DNA from: Geoglobus acetivorans
GTDB lineage: Archaea > Halobacteriota > Archaeoglobi > Archaeoglobales > Archaeoglobaceae
Assembly: GCF_039641995.1 (NCBI RefSeq)
Contig: NZ_CP087714.1
Span: 744,001-808,000 of the forward strand
DNA: 64,000 bases
Direction of reading: 5' to 3'
Shown: in pieces, positions 26,203 to 32,679 of the stretch
Numbering within the stretch: the stretch's first letter is position 1
Layout of the letters: every line of letters starts with the position of its first letter
Program-made: the position numbers and the translations under genes
Notes under the pieces: model-generated
The model's database searches: none
What the model was told of the DNA's origin: nothing
Seen by the model: only the letters and a program-made list of their open reading frames with translations

Positions 26203-26895
26203 TTGAGAATACCTCTTTACATTGAGTTTGAGGGTAAAAACGTCCTGGTAATCGGTGGAGGTGGAGTTGGGACAAGCAGGGTCAGGAAGTTTCTGAACGC
26301 CGGAGCAAACGTGAGGGTTTTGAGCCTCGACTTCAGTGATGAGCTTAGAGGGATTGAGGGGGTTGAGCTTGTTGCAGGGGATGCAAGGGATGCAGATGTT
26401 CTTGAGGAGAACATTATGTGGTGTGATCTGGTGACTGTCGCAATTCCAGACATTGGCATAAATGATACGGTCATTGAGCTTGCGAGAAAGCACAAAGCTC
26501 TTGTCAATCTCGCAAATGATGCTGATAAAACAGAGGTGGTTGTTCCTTTTGACGGAGAGGTGGATGGAATCAGGTTTGCGGTTACGACCGAGGGTAAGAG
26601 CGGAGTGGTTGCCAGGGCTGTGAGAGACAAGTTTTTGAAACTGCTTCAGGAGGATGAGGAGATTCTGAACCTGCTGAAGGCGATGGATTTCCTCAAGAAA
26701 TACATGAAGGAGAACGATGTCCCTGTTAGCGTGAGAATGAAGATGTATTTTGCCGTGAGCAGTGATGAACATTTCAGAAAACTTGTCAGGGATGGAAAGG
26801 TCGAGGAGGCAAAGGATTTTGCGGTGAGGTTCATTAAGGAGTATATGGAAGGCAGAAGGGAAATCGACGAGAGTGTCGTTAAGATAAGATTCTGA
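26203..26895 (+). CDS. Precorrin-2 dehydrogenase / sirohydrochlorin ferrochelatase-like protein
   Basis: The chosen TTG start at 26203 follows a GGTGGTGA ribosome site and gives 230 residues; GTG codons at 26194 and 26197 overlap that site. The N terminus is a Rossmann fold with the NAD loop VIGGGGVG, followed by the VVVPFDGEVDGIRFAVTTEG region and a helical C-terminal domain as in Met8p and the CysG N-terminal part. It oxidises precorrin-2 to sirohydrochlorin and may insert iron. The next gene, ten bases on, is a siroheme decarboxylase, so both act on the siroheme-to-haem route in the cytoplasm. Confidence 0.86.
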   Translation: MRIPLYIEFEGKNVLVIGGGGVGTSRVRKFLNAGANVRVLSLDFSDELRGIEGVELVAGDARDADVLEENIMWCDLVTVAIPDIGINDTVIELARKHKALVNLANDADKTEVVVPFDGEVDGIRFAVTTEGKSGVVARAVRDKFLKLLQEDEEILNLLKAMDFLKKYMKENDVPVSVRMKMYFAVSSDEHFRKLVRDGKVEEAKDFAVRFIKEYMEGRREIDESVVKIRF

Positions 26896-26905
26896 GGTGG
26901 TTTTC

Positions 26906-27844
26906 TTGGACAGAGAGCTTCTGATGAAGGCACAGTACGAAATGCCCGTCAGCGAAACTCCGTTTGTTGATCTGGCCGACAGCCTTGGTAAACCTGCAGA
27001 TTATGTGGTCGAGGCTCTGAAAGAATATCTGAAAAATGGCATCGTGAAAAAAATCGGTCCCCAGCTCAACTATAAAGCCTTCCGGGGTATAAGCCACGCC
27101 GCTCTTGTGGGTGCAGAGGTCAGGGATGTTGATAGAGCTGTCAGAATAATAAATGCTGAAAAGAAGGTGAAGCATAACTTTCTGAGAGAGCATGGAGTAT
27201 ACAACATCTGGTTCACGATCAAGGCTCCCACAAAAGAGGAGCTTTTTGAGAGGACTAAAGAATTAATGGAGAGGTGTGGGGTCGAAAATTACGTGGTTCT
27301 GCCGAGTGTCCGGGTTTACAAGATGGATGTCAAGTACGATCTGTTCAGAGGGGTTTCATTCAGCACGAGGGTGGAGGAAAGGGCAAATGTACCGAGGGTC
27401 GAGGAGCTTGGCGTTGATGGAAAAATGCTCAGAGACATGGAGCGAAACTTCAGCGTAGAGGAAAGACCATTCAGGAAGTTTGCAGAGAAGTATGGCTATT
27501 CAGAGGCTGAGCTTGCCGATCTGGTTTCGGAGCTTATCGAGAAGAGGGTTGTTAGAGATTTCTATGCGGTGCTGAACGGGCACAATGCGGGTTTCAGGGA
27601 GAACGGCATGAATCTGATAAAGACGGACGAGCCGGAAAAAGTTGCGAAGAAGCTCCTGAGGGACATTCCCGAAATAACTCACCTCGTCCAGAGGGAGGTA
27701 CCAGAGAACTGGAACTATCCGGTGTACTTTATGATTCATGCTGTAAACAGAGAAATTATAGAGCAGGTAGCAGACCGGGCAAGAAGAGCTGAAGGTGTTG
27801 AGGAGCTTGAGATTCTGTACAGCCTGAAGAGCTTCAAGGATTAA
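26906..27844 (+). CDS. Siroheme decarboxylase, AhbA-AhbB-type fusion
   Basis: With TTG 26906 behind a GAGGTGG site the protein has 312 residues, twice the length of a single Ahb subunit. It holds two Lrp/AsnC-like halves: about 1-155 with HNFLREHGVYNIWFTI, and about 165-312 with RDFYAVLNGHNAGFRENG and NWNYPVYFMIHA. Both halves keep the N- or G-rich substrate loop seen in AhbA and AhbB (NirD/L/G/H). It removes two carboxyl groups from siroheme in the alternative haem pathway. The gene follows precorrin-2 dehydrogenase directly, which supports the function. Confidence 0.85.
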   Translation: MDRELLMKAQYEMPVSETPFVDLADSLGKPADYVVEALKEYLKNGIVKKIGPQLNYKAFRGISHAALVGAEVRDVDRAVRIINAEKKVKHNFLREHGVYNIWFTIKAPTKEELFERTKELMERCGVENYVVLPSVRVYKMDVKYDLFRGVSFSTRVEERANVPRVEELGVDGKMLRDMERNFSVEERPFRKFAEKYGYSEAELADLVSELIEKRVVRDFYAVLNGHNAGFRENGMNLIKTDEPEKVAKKLLRDIPEITHLVQREVPENWNYPVYFMIHAVNREIIEQVADRARRAEGVEELEILYSLKSFKD

Positions 27845-28144
27845 TCATTTTACCTTGAACCTTCTGACATTTCCGCAGTTCAGGCATGTTACCCTGACGA
27901 CACCCTTGCTCACCCTCACCCTGACCCTGTCGCTTCTGTACGGATACAGGCACTTTTTGCAGAACCTGAGCTTTTTCTTTCTCAGCCTTATTCTGTACTT
28001 TCTTGCAATTCTTGTTGCAAGCTCAACATACCGTCTGGAGAGATCGTAGTCCTCGAGCTTTACCCTGTCTGCAAGATCGAGCAGGTAGTTTATCCTCTCT
28101 CGGGCTATCTTCCTTTCGAGACCCTTCTTTCTTTTAACAGCCAT
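27845..28144 (-). CDS. rnp4: Ribonuclease P protein component 4 (Rpp21/Rpr2)
   Basis: Protein of 99 residues beginning MAVKRKKGLERKIARERI at ATG 28144, which has AGGTG just upstream. The C-terminal half is a zinc ribbon with FCKKCLYPY and VTCLNCGNVRRF, preceded by the basic helix RKYRIRLRKKKLR. It binds the RNase P RNA with Rpp29 and helps process pre-tRNA 5' ends. A longer frame reaching upstream is rejected because it would run well into the DUF134 gene. The gene overlaps that neighbour by 11 bases and ends one base from the siroheme decarboxylase gene. Confidence 0.92.
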   Translation of the reverse strand: MAVKRKKGLERKIARERINYLLDLADRVKLEDYDLSRRYVELATRIARKYRIRLRKKKLRFCKKCLYPYRSDRVRVRVSKGVVRVTCLNCGNVRRFKVK

Positions 28145-28454
28145 TTTCACACCTGCATTTCTCAACCGGTTTAAAGCACTTCCCACACCTTCTGACCTCG
28201 ATAAAGCTGTCATCAAACACAATTCTTATCTTTCTGGATTCGAGCATCGCAATGCCCAGTTTTTTTCTGGCGGATTCAAGCAACCTGCTTATCGTTGGCT
28301 GCGAAATGCCCATAAGCTCAGCCGCCTCCTTCTGGCTGAATCCCATAATATCAACAAGTCTGACAGCTTCTGCCTCGTCCGGATAAATTGCCACTTCTCC
28401 TCCTTTTTCGTGAAAGCTGAACTCAACGAATCTCTTTCTTTTCCTCCTAGGCAT
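28134..28454 (-). CDS. DUF134 (UPF0251) family helix-turn-helix protein
   Basis: Protein of 106 residues. After a basic N terminus (PRRKRKRFV) it has a sigma-70-region-4-like helix-turn-helix, residues about 35-75, with GFSQKEAAELMGISQPTISRLL. The C terminus has a small cysteine cluster RRCGKCFKPVEKCRC, probably zinc-binding. This is the DUF134 family of presumed DNA-binding proteins with no known target. It overlaps and precedes the RNase P component gene, so the two are co-transcribed. Confidence 0.85.
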   Translation of the reverse strand: MPRRKRKRFVEFSFHEKGGEVAIYPDEAEAVRLVDIMGFSQKEAAELMGISQPTISRLLESARKKLGIAMLESRKIRIVFDDSFIEVRRCGKCFKPVEKCRCENGC

Positions 28455-28587
28455 TTGAATATTTATTCATTAATTGGTATTTAACTGTTTTTTCACCTGT
28501 GTGGTTCTCACAGACTTTAAATCTCGTCCCCTCCAGAATGCCTCGCCACCATAAAAATCATAAACCCTACCGTTTCCCAATTTTTGA

Positions 28588-28660
28588 GGGTCCGTGGTCT
28601 AGTGGTTATGACGCCTGCCTCACACGCAGGAGGTCCCCGGTTCGAATCCGGGCGGACCCA
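28588..28660 (+). tRNA. tRNA-Val (anticodon CAC)
   Basis: A 73-base cloverleaf: acceptor GGGTCCG/CGGACCC, anticodon stem CCTGC/GCAGG with loop CTCACAC (anticodon CAC), T arm CCCGG-TTCGAAT-CCGGG, discriminator A. CCA is not encoded. There is no intron. It stands at the left border of an accessory region running to about 32.7 kb, and tRNA genes are common integration sites. I did not see a copied 3' end that would mark an attachment site. Confidence 0.96.
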
Positions 28661-28822
28661 TCCTAATTTTCGGGTGAGTCCTGCTTTTGATTCTGGTTTC
28701 GCAGCTTCTCCATCCTCCAAAGGGCCAATGGAGATCTGTTATGATAAATCATGAGATTATTTAATTTCGTGCAAAATATATATCACCGAAAATATTTATA
28801 AGCCGAGAGATAAGATTAAGAT

Positions 28823-29014
28823 ATGCGAGAGGACAGTTATGTAAAACTGCACGAGCTGAAAGAGTTCGTCAAGACATTACCTGAAGATGCAGTATCGAGA
28901 GAGATAATCCTTGGTGAGAGGGATAAATTGTCTTTTAAGGAGTGCATGAGCAAAATAGACCTCTGGATCAGGTTGATAGAAAGGGATTTGAAGAGAATTG
29001 AGAATGAAAAATGA
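28823..29014 (+). CDS. Small charged helical protein, unknown
   Basis: Protein of 63 residues rich in Glu, Lys and Arg, predicted mostly helical, with no recognised domain. The TATA-like AATATTTATAAG (28791-28802) is centred about 26 bases before the ATG, matching a leaderless archaeal promoter and supporting a real gene. It may be an antitoxin-like or regulatory protein given the neighbouring toxin-antitoxin genes, but nothing in the sequence proves this. Confidence 0.5.
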   Translation: MREDSYVKLHELKEFVKTLPEDAVSREIILGERDKLSFKECMSKIDLWIRLIERDLKRIENEK

Positions 29015-29309
29015 ATTAAGTCCGTTTAACTGGAAAATTGTCTGTTTTGTGAGATAAATAAATCAAATTAAGGATCGGCTTTATTTTCGCAATGGAATAC
29101 GGTCTGAACTGCCTCCAAAGACGGGAATATCCAGAGCGAGAATCATGAATTAATCTGCGGGAGGATACTTGAGAAAGGCAGGAAAGAAGCGCAGGGGGAT
29201 GATCAGGTACATTCTCAGGAGATGCGATAGAGGGCTGATGCTGAAGGCTCTGATGGAGGGATAAAGTGCACAAAAACATTTAAAAAGCAATTCCCTTACC
29301 CACAGTGCC
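29015..29309. other. Non-coding or decayed stretch in the accessory island
   Basis: No open frame with a credible start is seen across these 295 bases. Short protein-like stretches appear in different frames (for example GYLRKAGKKRRGMIRYILRR on the plus strand near 29160-29220), each ended by stops, which suggests remains of a former gene too decayed to name. The last 32 bases hold the TATA element ATTTAAAAAGC (29278-29288) of the next gene. Confidence 0.35.
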
Positions 29310-29486
29310 ATGTCTCAGAAACCGGTTGAGGAAATCAGAACTGAGTTGAAAGAAGAGTATCCTGATATTGACTTTGACGATGATCTTCTAGCAATTGTCG
29401 GAAGCATCCCGCCAAATCCACCTGAAATGGACAGGGTGGTTTTGAGGAGGGCTGTGGAGAAGGTTATGGGATGGGGTGGATTATGA
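29310..29486 (+). CDS. Small acidic protein, likely antitoxin of the following PIN toxin
   Basis: Protein of 58 residues, acidic, with a DIDFDDDLLAIVGSIPPNPP centre. ATTTAAAAAGC lies about 27 bases before the ATG, so a leaderless transcript is likely. Its stop overlaps the ATG of a PIN-domain gene by four bases, the usual arrangement of antitoxin then toxin. No DNA-binding motif is recognised. The antitoxin role is inferred from size and position only. Confidence 0.6.
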   Translation: MSQKPVEEIRTELKEEYPDIDFDDDLLAIVGSIPPNPPEMDRVVLRRAVEKVMGWGGL

Positions 29487-29953
29487 GACTCGTTTTCGAC
29501 TCTGATGCGCTGATCAAGCTAACAAAGGCAGGATTGAAGGAGCTGATTGTAACCAATCTGGATATTGCCATCCCCAAAAGGGTCTACGAAGAGACTGTGA
29601 AAATTCCCAGGGGTAGAAGGTTTCCAGATGCAGAGGAGATAGAGGGAAACGTGAACTCCGGAAAAATACAGGTCAATGAAACTCAAAGAGAGAAAAAAGG
29701 AGGAATTTGAAGCAGTAAATCTTTTCAAATCGGGAGATTTTGATGCTATTGTCAGCGATGACAGGAAATTCCTCAAACAGCTTGGCAGAATGGGAATTCC
29801 ATTCTCACACCATCTTCATTGATAGTTCTACTCCTCTACAGAGGAAAGCTCTCCAAGGAAGAAGCACTGTCATGCATAGAAAGGCTGAGAAAGTATATAT
29901 CGAATGAGGAGTATTTAGTCAATATTGTAGAGGTGGAAAAATGGGGGAGGTAA
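29483..29953 (+). pseudogene. PIN-domain (DUF3368/VapC-like) toxin gene broken by two frameshifts
   Basis: The first frame begins MRLVFDSDALIKLTKAGL, a PIN-domain N terminus with its first acidic residue, and stops at 29710. The similarity continues in a second frame (EAVNLFKSGDFDAIVSDDRKF), which has the second acidic cluster, and then near 29806 returns to a third frame reading PSSLIVLLLYRGKLSKEEA to TAA at 29953. Both breaks are explained by loss of one base, at about 29695-29705 (GGAGGAA) and in TTCTCACA near 29806. An intact gene would encode about 157 residues. It lies between two small antitoxin-like genes. Sequencing error is an alternative. Confidence 0.78.
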
Positions 29954-30234
29954 TTATCATCCGTGACTCGTCTCTCAAAAACGTCCTTGACCTGATGAAG
30001 AAGGAAGGGCTTGATGAAGAGGGGGCGATAAAAAAGATACTCCGTCTTGGCATAACAGATTACGTTCTCGAACTCTATCAGAAGGGCGAACTCACAGTCA
30101 GAGAGGTTGCTGATATTCTTGACATCAGTTTGAGAGAAGCAATCGAACTCATAGAGGAGAGAGCTGGTGGTGGGAATGTTTCTGCTGAAGAGCAGATAAA
30201 GGCTTTAGAGCTGGCAAAAAAGCTGTCAGAGTGA
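29941..30234 (+). CDS. UPF0175-family protein, antitoxin-like
   Basis: Protein of 97 residues with a helix-turn-helix-like core: ALELAKKLSE tail, YQKGELTVREVADILDISLREAIELIEE in the middle. This is the UPF0175 family, often found next to PIN DUF3368 toxins and thought to neutralise them. A good ribosome site AGGTGG precedes the ATG. It overlaps the end of the broken PIN gene, so it appears to be an antitoxin left without a working partner. Confidence 0.75.
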   Translation: MGEVIIIRDSSLKNVLDLMKKEGLDEEGAIKKILRLGITDYVLELYQKGELTVREVADILDISLREAIELIEERAGGGNVSAEEQIKALELAKKLSE

Positions 30235-30249
30235 AAAGTGGTTGGAGTT

Positions 30250-30393
30250 ATGAATGTCATATATGACAGAAAAGCGAACATCCTGTATCTGAAGTTTTCA
30301 GATTCAAAGCTAGTCGACTCTGACATGGTAAATGAGGACGTTGTCGTATCTTTTGATAAGGATGGTGAGATAGTGAACATCGATTTCTGCTAA
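30250..30393 (+). CDS. Short DUF2283-like protein
   Basis: Protein of 47 residues starting MNVIYDRKANILYLKFSD, the typical opening of the DUF2283 family, with VVVSFDKDGEIVNID near the end. Family members usually run about 15-20 residues further, so this copy may be clipped at its C terminus. It follows the UPF0175 gene by 15 bases on the same strand. Its function is unknown; the family is often seen with small toxin-antitoxin-like genes. Confidence 0.55.
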   Translation: MNVIYDRKANILYLKFSDSKLVDSDMVNEDVVVSFDKDGEIVNIDFC

Positions 30394-30530
30394 CCTGCAG
30401 ATCAAGCTTCTATGGATTCTACAATAATCTCCAAAATTTTTCAAAAAGTTAATAAATATATTCTGAGCTTAAAGAGAATATGAAATACAATATGTTTGAA
30501 ACACTAATAGAGTTTACCTGAACTGTTAAA

Positions 30531-31133
30531 ATGAAAAATGAATTTACCAAAACTCCATACTCGCTGTTGTGGGATGAAGTTGGAATTCAGACACTTTTGT
30601 TCTATCATCTGAGAAATTCTATGAGGGGATGCGTTGATACCAGTCTGGTGATACCAGAATATAGTCCCAAAGTTCCCGAAAACGCTAAATGTACATTGCA
30701 TCAGGATGTTATGCAAAAATACGCAGGAAAAGAATGGAATGGGAAAATTGATCTGTGTATTGTAGAATTTGGCGAAGATGTACTTAATCTGTTCAAAAAT
30801 CCGAAAAAGTACAATAACTGCAGTTTCTGGTGTTTTGAGCCAAGACCGGTCATCGCGATGGAAATTAAATTCACGTGGAAGAATGAGATTGTAAACCATA
30901 TCAAACACGACATAAAGAAACTCTACAAAATGATTGAAGATTGGGGGACTGAGCTGGTATACCTATGCCTCGTTACTGATATTGAAAATGAAAGGGACTA
31001 TACGGATTTTTTAAGTTTAGTAAAGGATAAAATAGTTGATCACAGAGAAAAATTCAGAATTGCAGTGGGAACATGGTATGACAATCCCGAGACGTCGGAA
31101 TTATGGAAAATTGAAAAAGTTGTAGATCGATAG
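30531..31133 (+). CDS. Possible PD-(D/E)XK nuclease-like protein, unknown
   Basis: Protein of 200 residues with no close family recognised. GKIDLCIVEF near residue 82 and VIAMEIKFTW near residue 110 give the spaced Asp then Glu-X-Lys of a PD-(D/E)XK nuclease core, and the hydrophobic strand around each fits. The gene and its surroundings are clearly more AT-rich than the neighbouring operons, suggesting recent transfer. No methylase or partner gene is adjacent, so a restriction role cannot be claimed. Start at the ATG of MKNEFTKTPYS. Confidence 0.5.
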   Translation: MKNEFTKTPYSLLWDEVGIQTLLFYHLRNSMRGCVDTSLVIPEYSPKVPENAKCTLHQDVMQKYAGKEWNGKIDLCIVEFGEDVLNLFKNPKKYNNCSFWCFEPRPVIAMEIKFTWKNEIVNHIKHDIKKLYKMIEDWGTELVYLCLVTDIENERDYTDFLSLVKDKIVDHREKFRIAVGTWYDNPETSELWKIEKVVDR

Positions 31134-31142
31134 GGGCTTAGT

Positions 31143-31313
31143 TCATGAGTACTTCCCTGGGTGATCTGCTGCAAGATCATCTGAAAAGCAAAATGGACAC
31201 AACATTAATACCAGTTTACTTCCGCAACCACACGGACATGAAAATTCAGTTTCTCTTTCCACGGCTGCACTTTCAGAAAATACTGCGCCACACGATTTAC
31301 AGAGCAATTTCAT
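31143..31313 (-). CDS. Small zinc-ribbon protein, unknown
   Basis: Protein of 56 residues from ATG 31313. Cysteines are arranged CKSCG, then CPCGCG and CPFC, so two zinc knuckles are likely. An AATATATTAT element near 31335 on the minus strand lies roughly 25 bases before this ATG, which favours it over the ATG at 31331. It may bind nucleic acid or protein. It ends next to the convergent PD-(D/E)XK-like gene. Confidence 0.5.
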   Translation of the reverse strand: MKLLCKSCGAVFSESAAVERETEFSCPCGCGSKLVLMLCPFCFSDDLAADHPGKYS

Positions 31314-31366
31314 AATAATTGGGTTTGTCAATAATATATTAAATTACTCTTTTCAACTGATTGTTT

Positions 31367-31546
31367 TCAAGGTCTCCATTTAACTTGCATTTCCGTTCTC
31401 CATTTGATATATTCATTTACTGCATATTTTATCTTGTCCTTTGGTACATGGGTAAATTTCAGGAATGAGCTGATTTCTTCTATCAATTCCTTCTCCGGAG
31501 TTAATCCAAGTTCTATGAGGATTTCCTCAATTTTTTGGTAACACAT
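31367..31546 (-). CDS. Small helical protein, unknown
   Basis: Protein of 59 residues beginning MCYQKIEEILIELGLTPEKE, with GGTGAGAG immediately upstream of the chosen ATG at 31546. The frame stays open upstream to 31642 but without a ribosome site. It is basic at the C terminus and helical throughout. Size and setting resemble an antitoxin, but no family is recognised. Confidence 0.45.
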   Translation of the reverse strand: MCYQKIEEILIELGLTPEKELIEEISSFLKFTHVPKDKIKYAVNEYIKWRTEMQVKWRP

Positions 31547-31638
31547 ATCTCTCACCAATGTATGAGTATCTATAAAGTTGTATATAGAGATTGTCTGGTA
31601 TTTGTACCCAGCTTTTGCATAACACATATTTATCAGGG

Positions 31639-31734
31639 TCACTCTGTCGAAAGTTCAGGTCGAACATATTCTTCATAAGCCTCTTCTATCATCCTCTCGA
31701 TTCCCTCCCAGTACATTAGATCTTCTTCAGACAA
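31639..31734 (-). CDS. Possible 31-residue reading frame after the HEPN gene
   Basis: A TTG-started frame of 31 residues overlaps the end of the HEPN-like gene by eight bases and reads LSEEDLMYWEGIERMIEEAY, an acidic amphipathic helix. It may be a tiny protein or the remnant of a longer antitoxin. No ribosome site other than the overlapping gene supports it. Confidence 0.22.
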   Translation of the reverse strand: MSEEDLMYWEGIERMIEEAYEEYVRPELSTE

Positions 31735-32182
31735 CGTCTATGTTGTCAAGCATCTTCATCAGGTTCCTTTCCGGACTCCCGCCCTTCAGACTCTTCCCGC
31801 TGCTGTGCTCGCACTCAGCAATGCAGTACCTGCAGCTGGGATTTGGTATGATCTCCTCTCCTCTAATCTCCTTTATGTCCTTTAACAGCCCAAGAAACTC
31901 CTCCATGAGCCTGCTTGCGATTCCGGGCGAGAGCCTCGTCACCTTCCCGGTTCTCAGTTCGGCAACACGATTCCATGGTATTTCAGAGTATTTCGATCTT
32001 ATCTCTCCGGGAATATTTCCGGCGGCCTCGCCTGTGCTCTCAAGGTTCCTGAGAACAGCATCAGCAACAATATCCTTTCCCTTGAAATCTTCAGAATCTT
32101 CGATGGATTCCGTGTACCTTTCTATCTTCTCAATTGCTTCGAGCATATCCTGAATGAAAAGCTCCGGGCTCCTCTTAGACAT
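31727..32182 (-). CDS. HEPN (DUF86/HepT-like) protein with altered C-terminal half
   Basis: Protein of 151 residues from ATG 32182, with GGAGAT upstream. Residues 8-77 match DUF86 HEPN toxins (ADAVLRNLESTGEAAGNIPGEIR, then EIPWNRVAELR). The active RX4-6H motif expected right after residue 77 is missing: the sequence turns into TGKVTRLSPGIASRLMEE and ends with a cysteine/histidine cluster (Cys117, Cys120, Cys124, His126). It overlaps the MNT nucleotidyltransferase gene by eight bases, as in standard MNT-HEPN pairs. It is probably not an active RNase. It could be a neutralised toxin or one given a metal-binding tail. Confidence 0.72.
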   Translation of the reverse strand: MSKRSPELFIQDMLEAIEKIERYTESIEDSEDFKGKDIVADAVLRNLESTGEAAGNIPGEIRSKYSEIPWNRVAELRTGKVTRLSPGIASRLMEEFLGLLKDIKEIRGEEIIPNPSCRYCIAECEHSSGKSLKGGSPERNLMKMLDNIDVV

Positions 32183-32465
32183 ACACGATCTCCCTTTCAA
32201 TTGACTTCCAGAGTAGAGGTTTGCTCATGGCTGCCTTTTTGGTGAGGATGTCAACCCTCACTCCGAGCAGATCCTCAAGAAACTCTTTCAGATCCACAAT
32301 CTCCCACCCAACCGGTTCGCTGAACTCCACTATTATGTCCACATCGTGGACTACTTCCTCCTCTCTTGCGAGAGAGCCAAAAAGGCCAATACTCTTGATT
32401 TTGAACCTCTCTTTCAGAATGCTCTCGTTTTCTCTTATTTTTTGAATAACTTCTTCGAGCTTCAT
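32175..32465 (-). CDS. MNT-type minimal nucleotidyltransferase (antitoxin partner)
   Basis: Protein of 96 residues. The nucleotidyltransferase signature is GSLAR (30-34) followed by Asp41 and Asp43 in HDVDIIVEF, so the metal-binding pair is present. In MNT-HEPN systems this enzyme adds AMP to the HEPN toxin and inactivates it. ATG 32465 is preceded directly by GGGGTGAT. The gene is followed, with an eight-base overlap, by the HEPN-like gene whose own catalytic motif is missing. Confidence 0.8.
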   Translation of the reverse strand: MKLEEVIQKIRENESILKERFKIKSIGLFGSLAREEEVVHDVDIIVEFSEPVGWEIVDLKEFLEDLLGVRVDILTKKAAMSKPLLWKSIEREIVYV

Positions 32466-32471
32466 AATCAC

Positions 32472-32679
32472 CCCAGCCTATAACCTAATGAATCCAGAAC
32501 TTCTTTAATTTTTCCCGTCAGCCCTTCCCATCCCATCGAAAAGACTGTTCCTCCCACAGACATCCAACAAAACCGGAATTCTGGAGTGGATGACTTTTCG
32601 AGAGGTTGTGGGATGTGGGCTGATGAAAATCCGAGATCAGAATTTACACTTCTGAATCGGCCTCTGCTCACGGAATGCT
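32472..32679. other. Intergenic stretch at the right end of the accessory island
   Basis: About 200 bases separate the MNT gene from the coiled-coil gene. A minus-strand frame (32468-32671) is open but composed mostly of unlikely sequence; only its last 20 residues (MGWEGLTGKIKEVLDSLGY) look protein-like and could be the tail of a lost gene. No RNA gene or repeat is seen here. Confidence 0.3.

Noticed and set aside
31880-31945. Alternative-frame reading in the HEPN gene that contains RNRKQAH, resembling the missing RX4-6H motif
   Set aside because: The frame ends after about 20 residues and does not resemble HEPN sequence beyond the motif. The main frame stays protein-like to its stop, so I do not claim a frameshift here.
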